A stretch of 64,000 nt of DNA from Corbicula japonica (GCA_038501625.1 JAZAYU010000113.1:1736001-1800000); one strand, 5' to 3'; shown: positions 22,488-35,519, counted from the first letter of the stretch. Numbers and translations: made by a program. Notes: generated by a model from the sequence alone, not told the origin.

Positions 22488-24317
22488 AATGTTGCAATTT
22501 ATACATAATAAAATCTTTAACTTGCTTACAGGAGATAGAAACTCACAAGTGGGAAAAACTAATTCTCAAACTGTGGCAAGTGTTTGCTATCAAAACTCGA
22601 GAAAAAAAGAACACCAAAAACGGAACGTCGAATTGCGCAACAGAGTGCATGAATATCACGGACACTGTGATAACTGAAAAGAGAGGCTTCCAGAAGCTAT
22701 ATTACAAGTTGCGAAGGTATCGAAATTACTGTTGATGTTGGAAGAAGGAGGACCAAAGCTAAAAACTGAACAAAGTATTGATGATGTCGTCACCAAAGAA
22801 AATGAATCATGTTCAGGTATAATTATTAATTAAATCATATGTTTTTAAAGATCAGTTGGGCTTTCATGTAATCAGTTCAACGGTAAGGCATCAAACATAT
22901 TTAAGTCGACGTTTTAAACGTACTATTGATAAGAAGTTTTTGTTAAGACTTTCACAATGTTTAGAAATATGTTTTCTGGCTGAAATCCTGCTATATTCTC
23001 TTGAGATTTATTTTAAAATGTGAGCACCAACATATCACAATTATATTTTATCATCATAACATGTGAATTATTTTTTTTCACAAAGATTCCAACAAAATGG
23101 AAGAAACATCTGATTGCCATAGTTACTCCGACGACAAAACATTACCACCAACAAACAAGACGGTGGTATTCAATGGCGGAACAAAGGTTAGTTCGAAAGG
23201 TTAACATATCACTTCACATAATTCAGTTTAACTTATTGCAGCTCTGATATCTTATTCTATTTTGTTGCTTTTAAAGCGCCATTTGTATCAAAGGTCATTT
23301 TAATCTACGCATACGAACAACAATCTACATAAAATCGCATAAGAAGCAATTTTCATTTTGCATCGCTCTTCAAAACTATGTGATCTCCAGTATTCATAAT
23401 GATCTATTTGATGTGAAATCCACTATTGTATTTAATAAATAAGAATAACGGATTCTATGAAAACAAGTCTGATTTTATTAACCGGGTTGTCTTAGATTCA
23501 CAAATTTTCTCATATCAATCTTGCTAAAAGAATACAATTATAAATATTTAAATCCATCTATGATATGCGTTGGTTTCAGAATCATGAAAGCAGTGGAGCA
23601 TAAAAAAGCTTGGAAAAATGAAGATAAGTCTGCAGTAAAGAAACACCTTAAACGTTACATACTAATGTCGAAGATTCCAAGAAAATCAACAATTGAAGAA
23701 AGCATCCAAAAAGAGACAGTCTTAAATGGAAGGACCTGGAGAAACGTTAACGACTTTTGCAGAAATACTATCACAACCTTAAAAAGAAAAAAAAATGAAG
23801 ATGAAAACAATATTTTGAATGAAGTTCAATTTAAAGTGATTATGGATACACAAAAATAAACATTTATTTTTTTTAATTTCACAGTCTATACGTTATTTTC
23901 TGTCGTATAAAAAAGCTATGCTAAATAAACTGTAAACTTGATCTATGATTTATCAACACAATATTTTGTTACGGTATAAGACCTGTATTTACATGATAGA
24001 AACACAGAGAACTTAATTATCAAAAAAATAAAAATAAAATATGCATACCAGGAAAAGCAACTCTCAGTTGACACATCTAGAAAAACTTGCGACAAAGGTA
24101 GATTTTTTTCTCTTAAGTTTTATGTATCAAGGAAATCCATGGATATAAGTTTGCCGAAAACTCAAGTAAAAGCATAATAATTTAATCCATAGCTTTGCAA
24201 ATTCTGTTCAGTCAAAAAGATATAACCTTTGCATCATAGTGATATATCTTTTACATGACAGATGTGAAAGATGCTTATTTGTTTTTAGGTTGTGGTGTGC
24301 AAAATTGTTAACTCGGC

Positions 24318-24515
24318 ATTTGCACAAAGTTCTCCATTTGGCTATAATACCTAACTACCCAGTTGGCATTTACACAAACTCCCCACTTGGTATACATTCA
24401 TGTATTCCCCAGTTGGTCGATACACCAGCTCCCCGATTAGTATACACAAGTTCCACAGTTTGTATACACAACTTCCCCATTTAGCATACACAGCAAGCTC
24501 CCCGTTTGGCTTTTA
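24318..24515. repeat. 24-bp minisatellite, TATACACAASTTCCCCANTTGG
   Basis: About eight degenerate units, each with a CATTTACACAAAC or TATACACAAST part followed by TCCCCA(C/G)TTGG. Two more isolated motifs lie at 24635-24675 (TCCCACTTGG, CTCCCCGATTGGG). It resembles the motif cluster at 18748-19010. Confidence 0.8.
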
Positions 24516-24682
24516 AAAAGTTGATATACGCTTAAGATATGAACACCCTAGATTTAACGACGAACTTATAAAAGATAATCGATTAATAACAGTATATAGC
24601 CCGATTCATCAAAATGCACATCTAAATAAAGAAGTTCCCACTTGGTAGGTTTCCAACCTACCTCCCCGATTGGGTGCTTTTA

Positions 24683-24771
24683 CGCGTATGTGTGTGTGTG
24701 TGTGTGTGCGTGCGTGTGTGTGCGTGCGTGTGTGCGTGTGTGTGCGCGTGTGTGTGTGTGTGTGTGTGGTT
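24683..24771. repeat. GT microsatellite
   Basis: GT run with GC interruptions, directly after the CTCCCCGATTGGG motif. This mirrors the arrangement at 18690-18770, where GT units also border the motif. Confidence 0.9.
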
Positions 24772-26880
24772 ATTAATTCGTGTAATACATAAGATACTAG
24801 AAAAAATTGCCAAAGCTACATAGTGATTTGTTTCTTTGATATTCTGAGTGATGGAATTTACTATACAAACACGTATTTTAACCAACGTCCCACGAATGCA
24901 TACATGTGATCGCAAGAGAATAACAAATAGGATGTTAGTTTCTCCAAAATCTTAAATTTCTTCTTTCAAACTGGACATTTTACGGATAATAAATAAAGCA
25001 AATCCTTTTTGTGTTTTAGTGTAGTATACAAAAAAAACATCATTTTTTACATGTAAGATACTCCAATGAAAAAGAATAATTTTACAACATGTATGCAATG
25101 CCATATTGGGAAACCAAGAATTCATGTTAAAAAGCTTCTAATTTCTTGAATGCTAACTTACCAAATTACTGGATTATTTTATTTTATGATTAATTGAAAT
25201 TGATGATTTTTAATTTACTTGCATTTTAAAATTGCATCGTTGAGACGGAGAGAGCGGACGTTAATTTTGTATAAAAGTTATTTGTGGTCACTTCTGCTAC
25301 GGCCGTAGTCTCAGATCAGTCAATGCTTCTAGACATTCTGATAAGGGTCTACACCGATAGTAATACTGCAAAACAATACATTGCCTCAGATAAAAAACTG
25401 GGTCGGATTGAACTTATGGCAAATCAAATGGGATAAGAATTAAATTGGTCAAATTATGACCTTTACATATTATGTTTACCTGTCATTGAATGTATTGCAT
25501 TGTCGGTAATTAAAACAACGTGTGATAAATATTGACTAGTTCTACGCGTATTTATAATATTCGCTTTTACAAAACTGATTGATATTCTCCATTTCTTAAT
25601 CCATCATATTTCTGAATCTGAAGGTGCTAAAGATTTCTAGATTACATGGTTTATCAGATACAGGCAATTTGATCTCTATTAACGTAAACAAATTTGATAG
25701 AGCAATGTGAGTTACCCCACAATGAACTTTGTGTGACCCCAATGCAACCTGTATTCGTGATACACTGAAATCAATTTCCACAAATCCCTTTGTTCTTGGA
25801 GCTAAGCGAAGGTCAAAACAGAACAAATGACGAGTTTACATACCGGAGCCTGTCTAGTGCTCACGAACTGTCATGAAAGATTGTTTGCTAAAAGTTTTCT
25901 AACTGTATGAGGATGTTGTTATGCAGAAAAAGAAGATGTACTGTAACTGTAAGTAAATCTTGTTGTTAATGCAGATTGATTATCAGTAAAAAATTATTGT
26001 ATGATCTTATTTACGTTTTCTTGTCACATTTGATTTTACATCTTATATGCTAACCTTATAAAAATCGACATACATTCAAAAACACTATTTAAGCATTTAA
26101 CCTGATTGGATTTTTATATTGATGACGAACTTCCTAAAAAATACTCAGAATGTAAGAATTGGGATTATAGTATACTAGTCTTCACGCCTATACAGTCTGA
26201 TTAGGGTTTACATGGTTAGCCATTCATTCAGAAAAACATTTTATTGTGTCTAGTAAACGCTCTAGATACATTTGTATTTCTCAGACAATGTTAATGTGCA
26301 ATTTTAGCAGGATTTACGTTTATTACAGAGAATTCTAGCTTGGTTTATCATGCTTTGTCACCTAAATGTAGCCACATGTTATGATAGTTTAGGTACATAC
26401 AACATACTGGGAAAATTCTGTCTGGCAGTGAAATTAAAGACATCAGAAATGTGAGTTTAATACGGGTCAGGTATTTTATTTAACCTGATGGTAAATGCTA
26501 TGTTCTTCGAAGAATTGCGGATATATTATTTTTAGCATGATCGGATATATTTGATGTTTTTGATTCCTTACAAACAATATTTTCGGTGAGATGATCTTTG
26601 AAAAATAGTTTGTATATGATTAAAGCGCTAAGGTGGATTAAATCCTGCAATCAGTCCACTATAATGAAAATGCTGTCGTTATATATACTATTCGTTATAT
26701 GAACGTGTTTGTAATTATGTAGGCTAAGAAAAATTTACTTCCTTTTTTTGCCTTACCGAAAACTAAGGAATATGATATAGTTTATCGTTTTATTCAGAGT
26801 CATCGTTATCATCGAAACCTTAGTCCGGCGTTCATTTATTTGACATTAAAATTAAAGTTCACTTAATTCTTAATAAGAAA
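24772..26880. other. No gene supported
   Basis: AT-rich sequence. A minus-strand frame at 25596-25826 has a mixed, protein-like composition, but no domain was recognised and no flanking exons were found. Confidence 0.45.
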
Positions 26881-26912
26881 TTGTTCTGCAATAGACTGGA
26901 CAATTCCAGTTA

Positions 26913-27109
26913 CTGTCAAATCATTTTATTTCGGGCGGGTTTAATTTTCGCTTATTTCGCTCTACGGCAAGAGCGCGAAATTCAACACCAGCAAAAAACC
27001 AGGGTTTCTTTAAAGGAAAACACAGTTGCGCAAATTCATTTCCCCGCAAATATGTTATTTACGGGTTTTGCGCGAAAATTCGTGCCCGCGAAATTAAATG
27101 ATCCTACAG
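26913..27109. mobile_element. MITE with TA target duplication and CGCGAAATT-rich ends
   Basis: Left end CTGTCAAATCATTTTATTTC and right end GAAATTAAATGATCCTACAG are inverted copies and are flanked by TA at 26911-26912 and 27110-27111. Related ends occur near 11545, 53060 and 56385. This target and size fit a Tc1/mariner-type MITE. Confidence 0.7.
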
Positions 27110-27111
27110 TA

Positions 27112-29589
27112 TCACGTATACTGTCATTTAATTTCTTCTTATTAATCACGCAAAATTGCAATAATATTCAAACACTTGAATTGCAAAATCAAATTCGGTG
27201 ATGCTTTCAGAAACAGTCCTGTCTTTATTATCTAGCCTGTGAGAATATTCCAGTTAATTGTTGTTGGAAAATTGTAGGATTAATGATAAACATATCACCC
27301 ACGTGCGAACACTTTACCTGCACCCAGTCTGATGGATTTTATCACAAGCATCATCCGCGTAATTATCAATCCATGATATGTTATTTTAGCTCCTCTGTCC
27401 AAATGGTATAAGAAATGAAAGAACGTTTTCTTTCATTTTAAGACTTGCATTACAAGAGATAACACACATGATTTTAATGTCATAAAAATTCACAGGTCAA
27501 TACAATTCACATTCGGCAGATTTTATAAAAAATTATTTAAAGCGGATATCATGTTTCGGTCAACAATATTACAAATAAAAACATCTTGAATAAAGTATTT
27601 GTTTACAAAATGTTCGACACCTAATAGATATAAAAGCTAAGAATTTAGTCATAATAACTTGTAATTTCATAGGAAAAATGCATCATATAAGATGTACATC
27701 AAAACACTTAATTTATGCGCCTTCCTTTAGAACATTCTTATATAAAAAAGTTAACAACATCGCTCAAGGGGTTGGTACACTAAGGTCGGAACTTTTTAAT
27801 CTGGACTAAATATCGACAAAAATAAGAAACAATCATACTATCACTTAAATTTTGCTTATAATTAGGGAATACATGTACATGTATATATTATCTTAAATAT
27901 ATGTATCTTACTTGGTGCAAAACAAGCTTGTACAATTAATTGGCAGTATAAAGTTTGATCAAAGAAATCATTTTCGGCCAGGATTATAATACAAATTTAT
28001 ATCGCGCATACTTGTAATTTATATCCATATGGGAAACCTGACTAGAACAGATATTGTACGTTCGTCATTATGTTGTCAGTTACATGTATTACAGTCGCGA
28101 GTCTCTTATCACGTCATCAATCTCTAAACGACGATGGAGCTTGGATAATACTTGAGAAAAGTCCTGTAGACGAAAAATGTAAAACAATAAGTAAGGAGTC
28201 GACATATACATGTACTCATTTTAATGCATTTTTGTATCTCCTATTATATATTATTGCAAAGCCCGTACACCCTTGAACGATTTGCCTAATGAGCCTTTAC
28301 AAACAATATTCGCAAAAATATTAGTGTTTACTTTACCACACTGAAAGATAGACAATATTAGAACTGATAAGATAATAAACAAAATAATAATAACATATTT
28401 TGGATTAAAACTATGCAACATTATTCAGATGAAAATACTTTGTCTTTGGTAAATTAGAACGCAAATTATAATAATAAGGCAAATAGTGTAGGCTATTCGA
28501 ATTAGTTCTACACTGTTATATGAATAGGAGTATGCTTATCGGCATCATTAATTGGTCTGAATGTAATACAGTCTTAAATCTCTCACTCCTCAGGGGAAGA
28601 TTACATTAAATGACCAACAAATCGCATGCTAATTGACGAAGTTATTTGTTATCATTCCAAGGTAACGTAGTTCAGCAGTTATGTAATTTACACAGTTATT
28701 CCGACTTATTTTTACTATCAGCATGAGACCAATTAGGGGGCTCAAAACTTCTTGCTGAAGTATGGCTTTTTACCGATGTTAATGATAATTTTACTTATCA
28801 GTCCATTACTACAGTAATTTGCAGAACTACTATTTTTCTGAGATAGCATTTTGAAGTTAACAATTTCATGTATTGAAAATCGATTATGACAGTCTCTAAA
28901 ATGTTATTATAACATAGAATTATGTTTAATTCTTGATTATGCTGATGTGATTTTGTTTGTTCTTGTTTATTATAACTTGTTATTGTATGAAGATAAATAG
29001 GTAACAGTAAGCGCCAGGAAAGTTTTGATGCAAAACCGTTAAAGATTGTTATGCTTTACTGGTAATTTAAGCTGTGCAAAAAGTTATTATTCAACTTAAT
29101 CAGTTTAATCAACATACAAGATCAGAAGGACCTAGAAATTAAATGTACATGTACCAGTTATTATGTTACGGTTATCATACAGATCTAAGAAAGTTTAGGT
29201 GTACTTCAAATTTGTTAAAATACCATTTCGACCCATGGCTCCTACACATTTTATAAATTCAAGCACTGCAGTCCTCATACAAGTAATAGAGCAACACAAA
29301 TCATTCGACGGTCATTGAAACACCATAAACGCCAGATTAGATCGGGTCAGTGGAGTTATTATAACATATCACATAGAGAGAATAACAGTGCTGCTGGAGA
29401 TAAAATCTTTCAGACCTGAGAAAACTTGAACATTGTACAAATCTCTTGTCTGTCGGAAGTATAAACATGTGTAGCCAAGAAGTGAAATAATAATTTTCAA
29501 AAACCGGTACATTTTTATTTTTTTTCAGAAATTTTAATTCGCTTATAAAAAGCAGTAACGCAATCACGATTGAAACTACAACCTTTACT
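27112..29589. other. No gene seen
   Basis: AT-rich intergenic sequence with only short, featureless open frames. Confidence 0.5.
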
Positions 29590-29599
29590 AATCCTAACC

Positions 29600-30062
29600 C
29601 TGCTGCTGTGACTTACAACAACAACAACTACTACTACTACTACTACTGCTGGTTGTCTTTCTACTCCTACTGCTACTACTGCGCCTATTACTTTTATAAC
29701 AAAACAACAACGGTATCAGCAACATCAACAACAATGACACCTACTGCAACAACAACAACTACTACCACTACTTCTATCTACTACCTACTGCTACTTCTAC
29801 TAGTCCTACTTCTGCCACTACTTTCAATACGACAAATGCTACATGTACTTCTAGAACAACAATGACAACAACAACAAAACCTACTGCTGCTGCTGCTTTT
29901 TACTTAACAAAAAAGGACAGCAGCAGCAACAACAATAATATCAACAGCAACAACAAAAATAATAACTTATACTTAAACTATTACTACAACTACTACGTCT
30001 TCTCCTACTACTATCAATACAACAACTGCTTCATGTAATACTTCAACTACTGCAGCTGCTTT
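29600..30062. repeat. Degenerate trinucleotide tract (CTA, CAA, CTG)
   Basis: Long runs of CTACTA, CAACAA and GCTGCT change phase many times over 460 bases. The Tyr/Thr-rich frame at 29608-29865 is a consequence of this composition. It lies about 200 bases from the inner end of the right inverted arm. Confidence 0.85.
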
Positions 30063-32217
30063 GTAAAACTATCCTGACCGCGGTCTTGATGTTTCTATTT
30101 CAATTAAAAGTAATTGATATATCTAATAATTTCATTATATTATTTTAATGTTAGAGGGGTTGGCATGAATTGTATTTGTATTTACATACTATTAAGTCCG
30201 TATATTGAAATATCAATTATAATTTTACTGTTTTGTAAGATTGTTTTGTAAACAAATACATGTAATTTGTTTAATTTCTCCACAGTTCGAAAGAATATCA
30301 AAGCGTTTTACCTAAGTCATATTAATCTTTTCAATTAACATTTTAGTAGTAAGCTAACAAAGTCATTTATAGAATATACCTATAGGCCAAATTTTAACCA
30401 TACACTTTTCAAATCAGAATTTTGCGAATTAGGTGCAATTTAATTTTTTCAAATCAGAAACACACAATTGCACGAAAACAACCATATTATACTTTTTAAC
30501 GTTATTAATGTTAAGTTTGAAATTGTTATCGTTTGGTGACTATAAACTCTAAATCGTGTTAATATCAAATTGACAAAGTTACATTTTTGAATATAGAAAG
30601 AACATATTTGCAAGTAACCATGATGAACTTGTCCGGAGTTTATAATGTTTAATTTTGATGAACTCTTGAACCGTTAAATCTTTCCACGAAAACCAGAAAA
30701 TCGAAGAAAAGAACCCATAGACTTATCGTTGAATAGCACCCACATTAGAACTCGACTAGCTAACTTTTTTTGGATTTTATCGTATTTGCTTGAACATTAA
30801 TTTTAAGTCGTTTCTATGCTGTGATAATAATAAGGATTGATATATGAAATCAAGAAAGCCCATAATGACAAAAGTAATTGATTTGATGATTTACAATGTA
30901 AAACATTAAGAAATGAGAGAAAAAATGAAAATCAGTTAAAATTATCAGTTATATGTGAATAATATATCATCCTCTTTTATGCGTATATTATAGAAGTGCA
31001 TATTATATATTGTGGTATTATTTAATTTCGCAGTGCTTTATTTTCGACGCCGACGACAAATTTACGCTGAAATAAATTCGTTTCGCGTAGTAGTATTATC
31101 CACATAGTACATGAATAAGATATTATGTGTTAATATTCGCTGCTATTTTTTGCGCACAATTCCAAGCGCGAAATACGCGACTTTTAAACCCATGCGAAGA
31201 ACAATGAAAATATTCAGTGTCGTACAAAATGTGTTACTCGGCTCTAGACAAATTATAATTTACATTAAAAATCGCAGCTGGAACTTAAACTTTATAACGA
31301 AAGATTAAAGTAGTGTAATATGCAAATAACGAGCGGCCACAAATAAAAGACACAGCTTCCCTACACATCATTCATCATTATTTTGGTAAGTGTATAAAGA
31401 TTAACTGATAGGAGCAGTTTATAGTACCATGCAGTACATGATCAGAAAGACCCGCGCTAGGCAAAGATAAATGAAGTACTTTCAACTAATAAAAATCTGT
31501 TTTAATTAGTTTTATGTTGTAAAATTGTTTTAGGGTTTGCAAAATGGAGTGACAGTACACACAAAATGAGAAAAGGCAAAGCTGAACCAACATCAGTTCA
31601 TGTCGTCATGAATCAAGGTATTATATCGCTTTTTATGTTTTTGTAAACTTGACAAATAATACCATATGTATCTTATTAAATGAAAAGACCATTCGGCTTA
31701 CTTTACCATGTACAGCTGCGGAGAGAAGAACAACAAGTCCAGTATATAATTATGATAGTATTGATGTGAATCTTATTTTGATGAAATGTTAACAATAATA
31801 ACGAAGTAAAACAGTAATTTCAAAACGACTTGCGCTTACCCTGTACATTAAACAATGTTTTATAAATTTGTTTCTTGATTGATTGATGCAATTAACTTCT
31901 GTTCTGGAATCTCGTTTAGTAGGTTTCCTCGAAGGGAACTATAGGTTAAGCTCCCCGTGTGTCTCCACGTCCGCAACAAATCCTGCATTAATTAGTAATA
32001 CGTAACAAATTGTGTCTTCACCGTTATTAAATGCTATAAAATCGCTCCAAATGATTTACGATGAATGTTTGATAAATATCAAAATGAATCCACTTTGTTA
32101 CTGAACAGAACAGAATAAATGTAAATCGTTCTCTACAGAGGCATTTATTCAACTATTTCGAGTCAGGTTTTAACTAGTATATTGTTCCATGCGATCTTGG
32201 CTAAAAAACCATTTTGA

Positions 32218-32222
32218 TAGTA
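32218..32222. other. Unoccupied gypsy target site
   Basis: TAGTA here is the complement of the gypsy target duplication TACTA. The flanks (TCAAAA-type on one side, GAGGAAATAA-type on the other) correspond to the sequences on each side of the insertion at 5574 and 10322. The paralogous site was never occupied, or the duplication came before the insertion. Confidence 0.85.
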
Positions 32223-33549
32223 TATATTATTTATTTCCTCAAATATTATAAAGATAACACATTGCAGCGAGTTAAATGATTAACTTTTTTTTCAGGTTGA
32301 TTGTCGGGCATACCCACCAGGGGTAGAGATTCTGGTTTTAATAAAACGGAAGATATTCTACGTGGAAGTGACGCTGGTACCGCTGCGCGCATACCATCAG
32401 CAAAACAACTCAGAGGTCAAAAGGACATAAAGAAAACAACCAATAAACGAATACAAAATGAACTTACGACAGATATTGTAAAAGATTACAGTGTGCTAGG
32501 GGCAATTTTATTGGAACTTTACACCCTAATATTATATTACCATCGTTACTTAAATTAAATTTAGAAGTTTAAGAACGTCATCGTTAAACTGGTGGAATAG
32601 ATACTTGACATAATAATACAAGAAATGTAACAGTTTTCTTAAGTGGAAGAACGAATGGAAGAATGAATATAATTGCATAGGTCTACTTGAAGAAATGTAA
32701 TAAGCTGAGGGTACAATGAAGCTGGGTTTGTACTGCTTAAAAGTTAGTTCGATTCTCGCATGATGGGTTTGTGCAGAATATGTCATGCTCATAAATATTG
32801 TTTGACCCTTAATTATTAATAAGGACTAGTTTCATGAACATATATTGAGCAAATACTAATTGAGTGACAATTAATATTTTGTTCTGTATTTATTTATTAT
32901 TAAAATGTCTTTTGGGAATGTTATAGGAATGACATGATTCTGTAAAACGCATGGCTTTAAGTCTACTTAAAGAAGGTTTATAAGCGTAATCTTTATTTAT
33001 GGAAAAATAGTTTAAGTATACAAGTATGATCATACAAATGTATATTTTACAGACTTGTATTCTTGTAGTTCTTCAAATTAATGAACCATGAAATTTATGT
33101 ATGTCCTTATTAAAATTAGATAAATGATGTAGATTTCTTAGATTTATTTATTTTAATGTTTTTTTTTAATTATTTGATACTTTTACTAACAAATAAGCAA
33201 TAAGCGCCATATTTTATATCATGTCCGTGAATGATATGTATGCACCTACAATTTTACCAAGATGTTTTCAGCTATGCTTGCTAAGTTATGCAATTACTTG
33301 TTTCAACCTATCTGTTTCATGACTAAACACAAAGGCTATATGTTTATGTTAGACCTTAACTGAGTCTTCTCATCGACAATTATTGAACGTAAAGCTAAGC
33401 AAATACATTGTTATGCTCATAATTTATGTTTGAACGACCAAAATTATTCAACTTTTAATGATCTTACGACGTTGCTCCATAATTTATATTAATTTTATAT
33501 TTTTAATTGAAATGTTTGCTGAAAAAAGGTTCTGCACCAACATTTCGGT

Positions 33550-33912
33550 AAAGTTTCCAGCTGAAATGTCAGCTGGAAAGTGCAATAAACTTTTTGCACC
33601 AGCTTCTATTTCGATAAATTTTCTGGCAGAAATTTCTGCTGGAAAGTTCAAAGCATGTTCTCCACCATCATTTGTTTCGGTAAAATTTCCAGCAGAAATT
33701 TCTGCTAGAAATATAAAGTTTAGAAGATATTGCAATTTGAACAGATACTACTGCTACATAAGTTGAAATTGTAGAAAATTCCTAGTAATCGCGGCAAAGT
33801 TTAAAAGACTGTTAACTATTGGTATTTCTAGCAGAAATTTCAGCTGGTAAAAGACCTAAAGTCATGCTGGTGAAGAAAGTTTCTTGAGTTTTCTAGCAGA
33901 AATTTCAGCTGG
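33550..33912. repeat. Palindromic AGCAGAAATTTCTGCT array in the right arm
   Basis: Palindromic cores at about 33555, 33628, 33690, 33832 and 33895 correspond in inverted order to the array at 3770-3992, but with fewer regular units. Confidence 0.7.
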
Positions 33913-34379
33913 AAATAGTCTCCAACAAAACTGATCTCAAAAGGGAAAAAAAGATTTTCCCTTTTTATTTTGGACTGCAATCGTAATAATTTTATGAATA
34001 TTTTTAAATAGCTTAGAATATTACGTAGTCCCAATATAAAACTAAAACTTCTTAATATTCTTTACACGCATTTTTCTTAGGGGGATACCATACATGCTTG
34101 TGTTTATTTATTACTCATATCTCTCTCATTGTTAGCACATCGAATTCCGCGCCGATTTACTAAGTAACAAAAACTTTAATAAAAAAACAACAATGCCACA
34201 CCTAATGATTCACAGTTTTGGCAATATGGGTACATGGTGTTTATTTAGTTCATAAGCCGAGACTATTAATTTTTTTGATATTATTTCCAATTCATGAGTT
34301 AACATATGTTGTTGAATTAAAATGAAAAGGCTCAATAAAACCGAGAATGCAATACATATTTGCATGTTCATATCTGTCT

Positions 34380-35070
34380 TGTTCGGTGGCTTTCATTACT
34401 GCCCATGAACAGGCTCAATCAAACCGTGCCTGCAATATTTTCATATTTGTCGTGTTCGGTGGCTTCAGAGTAGCGTTGTTTGTGCCGTGTGGCGGCTGTA
34501 AAAACGTCTCTCCGTACATTTAATCAGTGCTGTTATCAGTTACGTCCTTTGAAGGTCGTTGAGCACGACATTTATGCACTATATAACTTCTAAAATTGCT
34601 TTTGTTTTCATATTTCGGCCAGTTTCTAGATGGGCGGTTTCAAAATCCCAGCCAATATAGATTCGGATATTGTTCAATCACCCCCAGGATATACTTCCTG
34701 CTTTTTAAATTTTGCCTTTGGCGTTGTCTGTGATGTGCAGGATTTATATTCTCATAACCCCCTGTTAAAATTCTATTTTGTTTAGTTCCGCCAATTGTTT
34801 TCTTGTTTAGGACAAACCCATTCTTTTATCTGGGGACCATATGCCGCTGAACATGAATGGTATTTATCTTAAATTACGCATTGAAGGTTCCATGTTCACC
34901 GTCATATGCATACCGTCCTTGGGATGCATCTAAATTGTATTGTTTATTGGTGTAAATATTGAGTTGAGCTCAACCCGGGGCTAGGCGGCGTGGGCAGTAA
35001 TATGCATTCCCATTACTGCCCATCAACAGGCTCAATCAAACCGAGCCTGTTCATATATGTCGTGTTCATC
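34380..35070. repeat. Dispersed repeat, family A (rearranged)
   Basis: Contains AACAGGCTCAATCAAACCG at about 34408 and again near 35027, the CATTCTTTTATCTGGGGACC block and the CATATGC block. Orientation is opposite to that at 47870-48213. The doubled end motif suggests nested or tandem copies. Confidence 0.6.
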
Positions 35071-35519
35071 TATTTCAAAGTAACCTTCTTTCAAAGAACA
35101 GTTTGAATCAATTTATAGGTAAGGTCATATTCACACATGAAAGTGTAGTTATCAGTATCCAAACCATAAAAGAGGTCTATAATCAACAGGGTTATCAGTA
35201 ACTGAAACCATAGGACAGCATCTAAACTGTTATAATAAACGAAACAAACAGTGAAAACAATGACCATTGCTTGGATTTATCAGTTACAATAACAACGGTT
35301 GGAGATATAAGTAATCGAATAAGAGCATAGAATGGAGTTGTAAGAAATCAGAATGATTTGGTCATTGGTGGGCAGCAAACCCGTTCGGCGACAGCGCCTA
35401 GCCATAAGAAAATTTTAATGTTATTTGAGTCGTCAAAATCATGAACTGGTGTCATGGTCTCTCATTTATTAGATACACGCCCTCGGCACTGTGAAAACAA
35501 TTTAAATCCAAGTACTAAC

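Larger units (their letters stand above)
19050..23859 (+). pseudogene. Decayed SET-domain methyltransferase gene, KMT5A-like
   Basis: Candidate exons are 19050-19085 (ATG start, RRSSRIMK), 19201-19288, 19510-19677, 19878-20076, 22532-22816, 23086-23186 and 23580-23859 (stop TAA), all bounded by AG and GT. The first exons give the family pattern DPNGFHVRFIN, then FENGDF, LEYQGDLI, VGSFMYLFKYKE and ATKDIFVKGRMVNDAE. The SET core GEELSYDYGEKDLPW follows at 20029-20070. Exon 23580-23859 encodes a separate conserved-looking module (W..ED..AV..HL...I..SKIP, then RTWRNVNDFCRNTITTLKRK) that I recall at the C-terminus of uncharacterised animal proteins. Integrity is poor. Exons 1 and 2 do not join in frame, 19510-19677 contains two one-base frameshifts and an in-frame TAA, 22675-22677 is TGA, and the last exon does not join the previous one in frame. 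An intact KMT5A-type enzyme would methylate lysine on histone H4 in the nucleus; this copy probably makes no enzyme. Assembly errors in homopolymers are an alternative for some of the shifts. Confidence 0.72.
30265..34018. repeat. Right arm of the large inverted repeat
   Basis: Reverse-complement match to 3466-12338 without the gypsy element. The arm runs from the block ATTTCTCCACAGTTCGAAAG near 30277 to the block around CTTTTTATTTTGGACTGCAA near 33960. No coding region was found; the open frames at 31111-31308 and 32301-32558 lack counterparts in the other arm. Confidence 0.85.

Noticed and set aside
24658..24915. His/Thr-rich minus-strand frame
   Set aside because: It is the complement of the GT microsatellite.
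25596..25826. Possible exon on the minus strand
   Set aside because: The composition is protein-like, but no domain was recognised, no convincing splice pair was found and no duplicate exists in the window.
29608..29865. Tyr/Thr-rich open frame of 85 codons
   Set aside because: It is generated by the CTA/CAA trinucleotide tract and has no promoter, splice or domain evidence.
3466..34018. Giant Polinton/Maverick-type transposon with the arms as terminal repeats
   Set aside because: No polymerase B, integrase, protease or capsid genes lie between the arms, and the arms are too long for that class.
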